Positions 60,815 through 64,000 of a stretch of 64,000 nt of DNA are shown in pieces (position 1 is the stretch's first letter; each line of letters opens with the position of its first letter). Source of the stretch: DASUPK01 sp963695805 (GTDB lineage: Bacteria; Actinomycetota; Thermoleophilia; Solirubrobacterales; 70-9). The stretch lies in contig CAVOHV010000010.1 of assembly GCA_963695805.1 (NCBI GenBank), positions 8,985-72,984 of the forward strand, given 5' to 3'. A program made the position numbers and the translations under genes. The notes beneath the pieces are model-generated. The model saw only the letters and a list, made by a program, of their open reading frames with translations. It was not told the origin of the DNA and ran no database searches.

Positions 60815-61315
60815 CTAGGCCAGGGCGTCGCACAGCACCTGGTCGCCCAAGAGCGTCTCGCTGTGCTTGCGGCCCCCGGCGAAGAAGACGATGTCGCCGT
60901 TCGCGTCGAAGATCACTCTCCCGACGTCTTGGACGACGACCCCGGTGCCCGGGTCGGTTCATGATCTCCTGGTTTCCGGTGATCGTGGCCGTCCCCGTCG
61001 AGCAGGTCATCCGTTTCCGTGAAGTGACCGTGCTCATGCAGGGTGAGGCCGGTAACCGAGTTGGTGTCGATTCGAGTGATGCTCCCAGTGAACGATGATG
61101 CGGATTGGATTGCCCTCCGAGTCGAAGTAGGTCGCCGCCTTGGCGTTGAAGAAGTCCGTGAACTGGTCCTGGAAGCCGTCGCATTGGATGAAGTCGCTGA
61201 AGGTGAAGGGGAAACGGACTCCCGGACGGGCGGCTGCGCCGACGCGGCGGACGGAATAGCGAAGCAGCAGCGTGGCAGTCACCCCTGCGATCGCGAGGCG
61301 AATCCTTCGTTTCAT
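60815..61315 (-). pseudogene. Small secreted protein (MKRRIR type) pseudogene; module copy B
   Basis: Starts MKRRIRLAIAGVTATLLL at 61315. It reads FPFTFSDFIQCDGFQDQFTD and NPIRIIVHWEHHSN, then needs frame changes near 61075 (DTNSVTGLTLHEHGHFTETD), near 61000 (TATITGNQEIMNRP) and near 60955 (GVVVQDVGRVIFDANGDIVF) to reach DALA and TAG at 60817-60815. The pieces are consistent with one ~160-aa exported protein of unknown function. Three lesions argue for decay. Confidence 0.75.
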
Positions 61316-61444
61316 GAGGAACTCCTTCTCCCCACCACAGTCGGCTGGGTCACCCCAACCTATCCGAGGGGAGGGTGCCAGCGCAAGACTGCCCGGCTCC
61401 GGAAACCGCCGGTTGACCGACGGGGCGCGCCAGTGGTGAGCGAC

Positions 61445-61848
61445 CTACTCCGACAGCCCGGCGGCTTCGAGGGCCGTGTCGAACGTGAAGTAGGCGTCCC
61501 AACCAATGATCTTGCGGTCCTTGAACGTGCAGACGAAGGCGACGTCCTGCTCAATCTCCATGTCCCGAGCCCGCATGTATTGACGGGTCAGTTGAACGAC
61601 AGTCTCGTCGCCGTCGATGAGCTTCAGGACCTCGACACGCAGTTCATCCCACTGGCTGGGCCAGTCGCCAAACGCCTCGACCACCCCGTCGTGCCCCCGA
61701 TACGACTTGGCGTCCGGCAGTTCGGGTGGTTGATTGACCAGCACCTCAGGGTCGAAGTAGACGAGCAGCGGCCCAAAGTCGCCATCCCGGACGGCGGCGA
61801 GATACGCGCTGAAGGCTCCCGCACAATCTCCACGTTCTCCTGCGACAT
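61445..61848 (-). pseudogene. SnoaL/NTF2-like gene with one-base deletion after codon ~10; module copy B
   Basis: ATG 61848 starts MSQENVEIVR. One missing base near 61820 is needed to continue GAFSAYLAAVRDGDFGPLLV and on through HDGVVEAFGDWPSQWDEL to TALEAAGLSE at TAG. The span of 404 nt is one short of 135 codons. Otherwise fully intact, so the lesion is recent, programmed or a sequencing error. A hairpin repeat lies 28 nt upstream of the ATG. Confidence 0.75.
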
Positions 61849-61875
61849 CGCCCACGCAGCATCTCTCGGACGGGT

Positions 61876-61897
61876 GCTGCTTTTCGTCCAAAGCGGC
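61876..61897. repeat. Dispersed hairpin repeat, copy 5
   Basis: GCTGCTTT-TCGTCC-AAAGCGGC, eight paired positions including one G-T. It lies directly upstream of the SnoaL start at 61848. Confidence 0.7.
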
Positions 61898-62092
61898 TGT
61901 CTGCGACGGACAACGCAACGCTCCCGTTCCATGGAGGGTTCGACCGCCCACAACGATGAGTTTTCGTCTCGCGATCGGTCAGTACCTGGTGGCCAAGCAA
62001 ACTGCAGAAGGAAGCGAGAACCCGATGCCAAGCTCAATAGTGAACCTCATCACGATCATCGTCCGCCGCTCCGGTGCGACGAGCTTGAAGCC

Positions 62093-62653
62093 ATGGTGAT
62101 CTACTCGATGAGCCTCTCGGTGGACGGCTTTATCGCCGACCGTGAGGGGGCGTTCAAGTGGTCGGCGCCCAACGAGGACCTGTTTCGTTACAACGTCACG
62201 CAGACACGGGAGCTTGGGGGCTTTCTGTTGGGCCGCAGGCTCTACGAGACGATGCTGGTGTGGGAGACGGATCCGTCGATGCGCGACAGCGAGCTCGACG
62301 CCGCGTTCGCCGACGCCTGGTGCGCGATCCCGAAGATCGTCTTCAGCCGCACGCTCGACAGCGTCCAGGGCAACGCGCGGCTCGCCGAGGCGTCATTGGC
62401 CGAGGAAGCCGCTGCGGCGCTCGCGACTGACAGGGACGTCGGGATCGGCGGCGCCGGCCTGGCCGCGGCGGCGATCGAGCTCGGCCTCGTCGACGAGATG
62501 CGCATGTTCCGCTATCCGGTCGTCGTCGGTGGCGGCACGCCGTTCCTGCCGCCGGTCACCAAAGACGTTCCGTTGGACCTGATCGAGACCAGGACGATCG
62601 GCTCGCGGGTGATCTACGAGCGCTACGGGCGCACCCGCGGTGAGTCGGACTGA
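62093..62653 (+). CDS. Dihydrofolate reductase-like / RibD C-terminal domain protein
   Basis: The protein has 186 aa from ATG 62093. It has VIYSMSLSVDGFIADREG, GGFLLGRRLYETMLVWE, DVGIGGAGLAAAAIELGLVD and YPVVVGGGTPFLPP, the standard pattern of the YyaP/RibD-C reductase family. NADPH-dependent reduction of an unknown pterin- or pyrimidine-like substrate. Placed between two hairpin repeats. Confidence 0.9.
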   Translation: MVIYSMSLSVDGFIADREGAFKWSAPNEDLFRYNVTQTRELGGFLLGRRLYETMLVWETDPSMRDSELDAAFADAWCAIPKIVFSRTLDSVQGNARLAEASLAEEAAAALATDRDVGIGGAGLAAAAIELGLVDEMRMFRYPVVVGGGTPFLPPVTKDVPLDLIETRTIGSRVIYERYGRTRGESD

Positions 62654-62720
62654 TACCGCGGTCCGCGTCATCCGCCCGGGCTGACTCCCTTTGCGCGACA
62701 AGGAAGCGTGGTGAAGACCG

Positions 62721-62742
62721 CCGCTTCCCATGCAAAGCAGCA
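62721..62742. repeat. Dispersed hairpin repeat, copy 6
   Basis: GCCGCTTC-CCATGC-AAAGCAGC with two mismatched pairs. It has the CCRTGC loop variant. It lies between the DHFR-like gene and the end of the SnoaL gene at 62909. Confidence 0.6.
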
Positions 62743-62908
62743 CTCCTGGAGTGCGTGCTTCCGACCACTGCGCTCATTAGGATTTGCTAACCCGAGTTCG
62801 CAGAACGCTCCACGCGAACCGCCGCCACACGGGCCAGGAGCAGGGCGATGGAGGTCCGCGACGTGGCATCACCAACCTCAGCACTTTCACGGTGTAATGA
62901 GTCCGGGC

Positions 62909-63307
62909 CTACTCCGACAGGCCGGCGGCTTCGATTGCCTTCGCCTTGGTGTCATACCCCCGGCAATGGACGACTTTTCCGTTGCGCAGGGTGAACACCT
63001 GCCAAGCGTCGCTTTCGACCTGCGCGCCAGTCTGCTTGCCACGGCCCGATTGACGCACGCGGACTACCACGGAGTCCCCTGCATCGACCATCTCTTCAGC
63101 CTGGAAGCTGAAATCGTCGAACGCTTCCGACCATTCTCGAAGGAATTCGCGGACCTCCGCAGGACCGTGAGCGGTCTGAATCTCTGGAAACGCGCCCACG
63201 TAATCCCACTCGACGTCTTCATCGAGAATCGAGAACAGGTCCTCCGGATTCGCAGGAGCGGATTCGGGCATAGCTCGCCTCAGAATCTCGACGTTCTCCT
63301 TCGACAT
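62909..63307 (-). CDS. SnoaL/NTF2-like protein, MSKENVE...EAAGLSE type
   Basis: The protein has 132 aa, intact. It starts MSKENVEILRRAMPESAPAN, contains LDEDVEWDYVGAFPE and VREFLREWSEAFDDFSFQAE, and ends KAKAIEAAGLSE. It lies 3 nt after the methyltransferase stop with the same TAG-GCG-ATG junction as the pair at 5.4 kb. A role linked to the methyltransferase is possible. Confidence 0.85.
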   Translation of the reverse strand: MSKENVEILRRAMPESAPANPEDLFSILDEDVEWDYVGAFPEIQTAHGPAEVREFLREWSEAFDDFSFQAEEMVDAGDSVVVRVRQSGRGKQTGAQVESDAWQVFTLRNGKVVHCRGYDTKAKAIEAAGLSE

Positions 63308-63310
63308 CGC

Positions 63311-63964
63311 CTAGTCCCGCACCCCGGCGGCTTCGCCCTCCAAGGTCACCGCTCGACGAAGTCGGTAGAAGTGCTCGTCGAACTTCAGCAGCCTCGCGAT
63401 GGCGTCGGGTTCAGCGTCCGCGACCTCGCTGTCTGTGATCTCCCAGTCGGGAAACGCCGCCTCCACGTCACTCCGGCTAGCCCCACGCGGCAGCGGCCCT
63501 CGGCGGCGCGGCGCAAAGCAATCGAGCAGCACGGTGGCATCGTCGGCGGCGACCGCGGCTATCTCCCGACCCATCGCCGTGCGCTGGCCATCGGCGAGAC
63601 CGTGAAAAGTTCCCGTGTCGAGCACCAGCCGGAAGTCGGAGCCGACCTCCGCCTCCCGAAGAGCCGTCGCGTCGGCGTGCATGACCCGCACGTCAACATC
63701 GGCCTCCCGAACCCGCTCGCGGGCACGTTCCAAGGCCTTGTCCACGATGTCGATGCTGGTGACCTGCCAGCCGCGCTTTGCGAGTGGGACCGCCCAGACG
63801 GCACTGCCGCCTCCGAGGTCGAGCGCCGGTCCGTAAGGCGGCTCGCGCCCGGTCTCCTCGCGGGCAAACAATTCCGAGAGCTTTTCGGCAAACGGGGGAT
63901 GCTCTGCGAGGTCCTCCCACGGATGGAAGCCGAGCCGGTAAAGAGAGCTGTAGGGAACGCCCAT
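63311..63964 (-). CDS. SAM-dependent methyltransferase (class I)
   Basis: The protein has 217 aa. Motif I is ALDLGGGSAVWAVPLAKRG, the acidic residue of motif II is in VTSIDIVDKALERARERV, and VMHADATAL and RLVLDTGTFHGL follow. The N-terminus SSLYRLGFHPWED is common to a thiopurine/tellurite-type branch. The last residues EGEAAGVRD resemble the EAAGLSE tail of the neighbouring SnoaL protein. Substrate unknown. First gene of a two-gene operon. Confidence 0.87.
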   Translation of the reverse strand: MGVPYSSLYRLGFHPWEDLAEHPPFAEKLSELFAREETGREPPYGPALDLGGGSAVWAVPLAKRGWQVTSIDIVDKALERARERVREADVDVRVMHADATALREAEVGSDFRLVLDTGTFHGLADGQRTAMGREIAAVAADDATVLLDCFAPRRRGPLPRGASRSDVEAAFPDWEITDSEVADAEPDAIARLLKFDEHFYRLRRAVTLEGEAAGVRD

Positions 63965-64000
63965 GATGGGCCTCCTTCGGATCGCTGACGCAGGGTTCTC

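Noticed and set aside
60815..60975. Possible programmed frameshift in the secreted-protein gene
   Set aside because: No slippery heptamer plus structure is seen and three separate shifts would be needed; decay is simpler.
58152..62742. Integron-like cassette array with hairpins as attC sites
   Set aside because: No RYYYAAC/GTTRRRY core sites and no integrase gene in the window; the hairpins are too short. Kept only as a general boundary idea.

Overview
The window looks like the chromosome of a high-GC actinomycete-type bacterium, most plausibly class Thermoleophilia (Solirubrobacterales-like). This placement is inferred from three things. The coding is dense and strongly GC3-biased. There is a recurrent family of SnoaL/NTF2-like proteins that begin MS(E/Q/K)ENVE and end EAAGLSE. 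Secreted proteins carry a YANVxATxAL-type signal segment. No phage, plasmid, IS element or CRISPR array is visible.

Layout. 0-4 kb: end of an unknown gene, a secreted trypsin-like protease, a large secreted alpha/beta-hydrolase-like protein, an HNH protein and tRNA-Thr(CGT). 4-6 kb: a crotonase and two SnoaL proteins. 5.9-12.9 kb: a tightly overlapped type II fatty-acid-synthesis operon on the minus strand, in transcription order fabD-fabH-fabG-acpP-fabF-carboxyltransferase-MaoC-fabI. 13-18 kb: DMT transporter, cupin, GAF kinase/NarL regulator pair, acyl-CoA ligase. 18.7-27 kb: serine hydrolase, HAMP kinase/OmpR regulator, then holB-tmk-(GST)-topA with an archaeal-looking topoisomerase I. 27-32 kb: epimerase, precorrin-2 dehydrogenase, ABC exporter, hemolysin III. 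32-37 kb: nrdR and B12-dependent nrdJ, GlcG-like protein, formaldehyde dehydrogenase. 37-45 kb: repeat-containing surface protein, diguanylate cyclase, MBL hydrolase/amine oxidase, MFS exporter/MerR, PhzF. 45-49 kb: a CsoR-type metal-responsive locus with a perfect CsoR operator (permease-YHS plus DUF4396), then a Ca2+/H+ exchanger. 49-55 kb: secreted proteins, an ECF sigma factor fused to an anti-sigma-like domain and membrane anchor, UDP-glucuronate decarboxylase and a broken GT-C gene. 55-64 kb: accessory region with MarR/VOC, a PEP-mutase-like enzyme, phospholipase C-like protein, DHFR-like protein and a methyltransferase, interleaved with intact and decaying SnoaL genes.

The most unusual signals are in the last 10 kb. 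A short hairpin repeat (GCTGCTTT-6 nt-AAAGCRGC) occurs at least six times in the window, always in the same orientation, and four of the copies separate accessory modules between 58 and 63 kb. A two-gene module (SnoaL plus small secreted protein) is tandemly duplicated, and all four of its genes are frameshifted. SnoaL paralogues keep nearly identical first and last codons while their middles diverge. Several single-base frameshifts (DUF4396, the Lys/Ala-rich protein, SnoaL) could be real decay or sequencing error; raw reads would decide.
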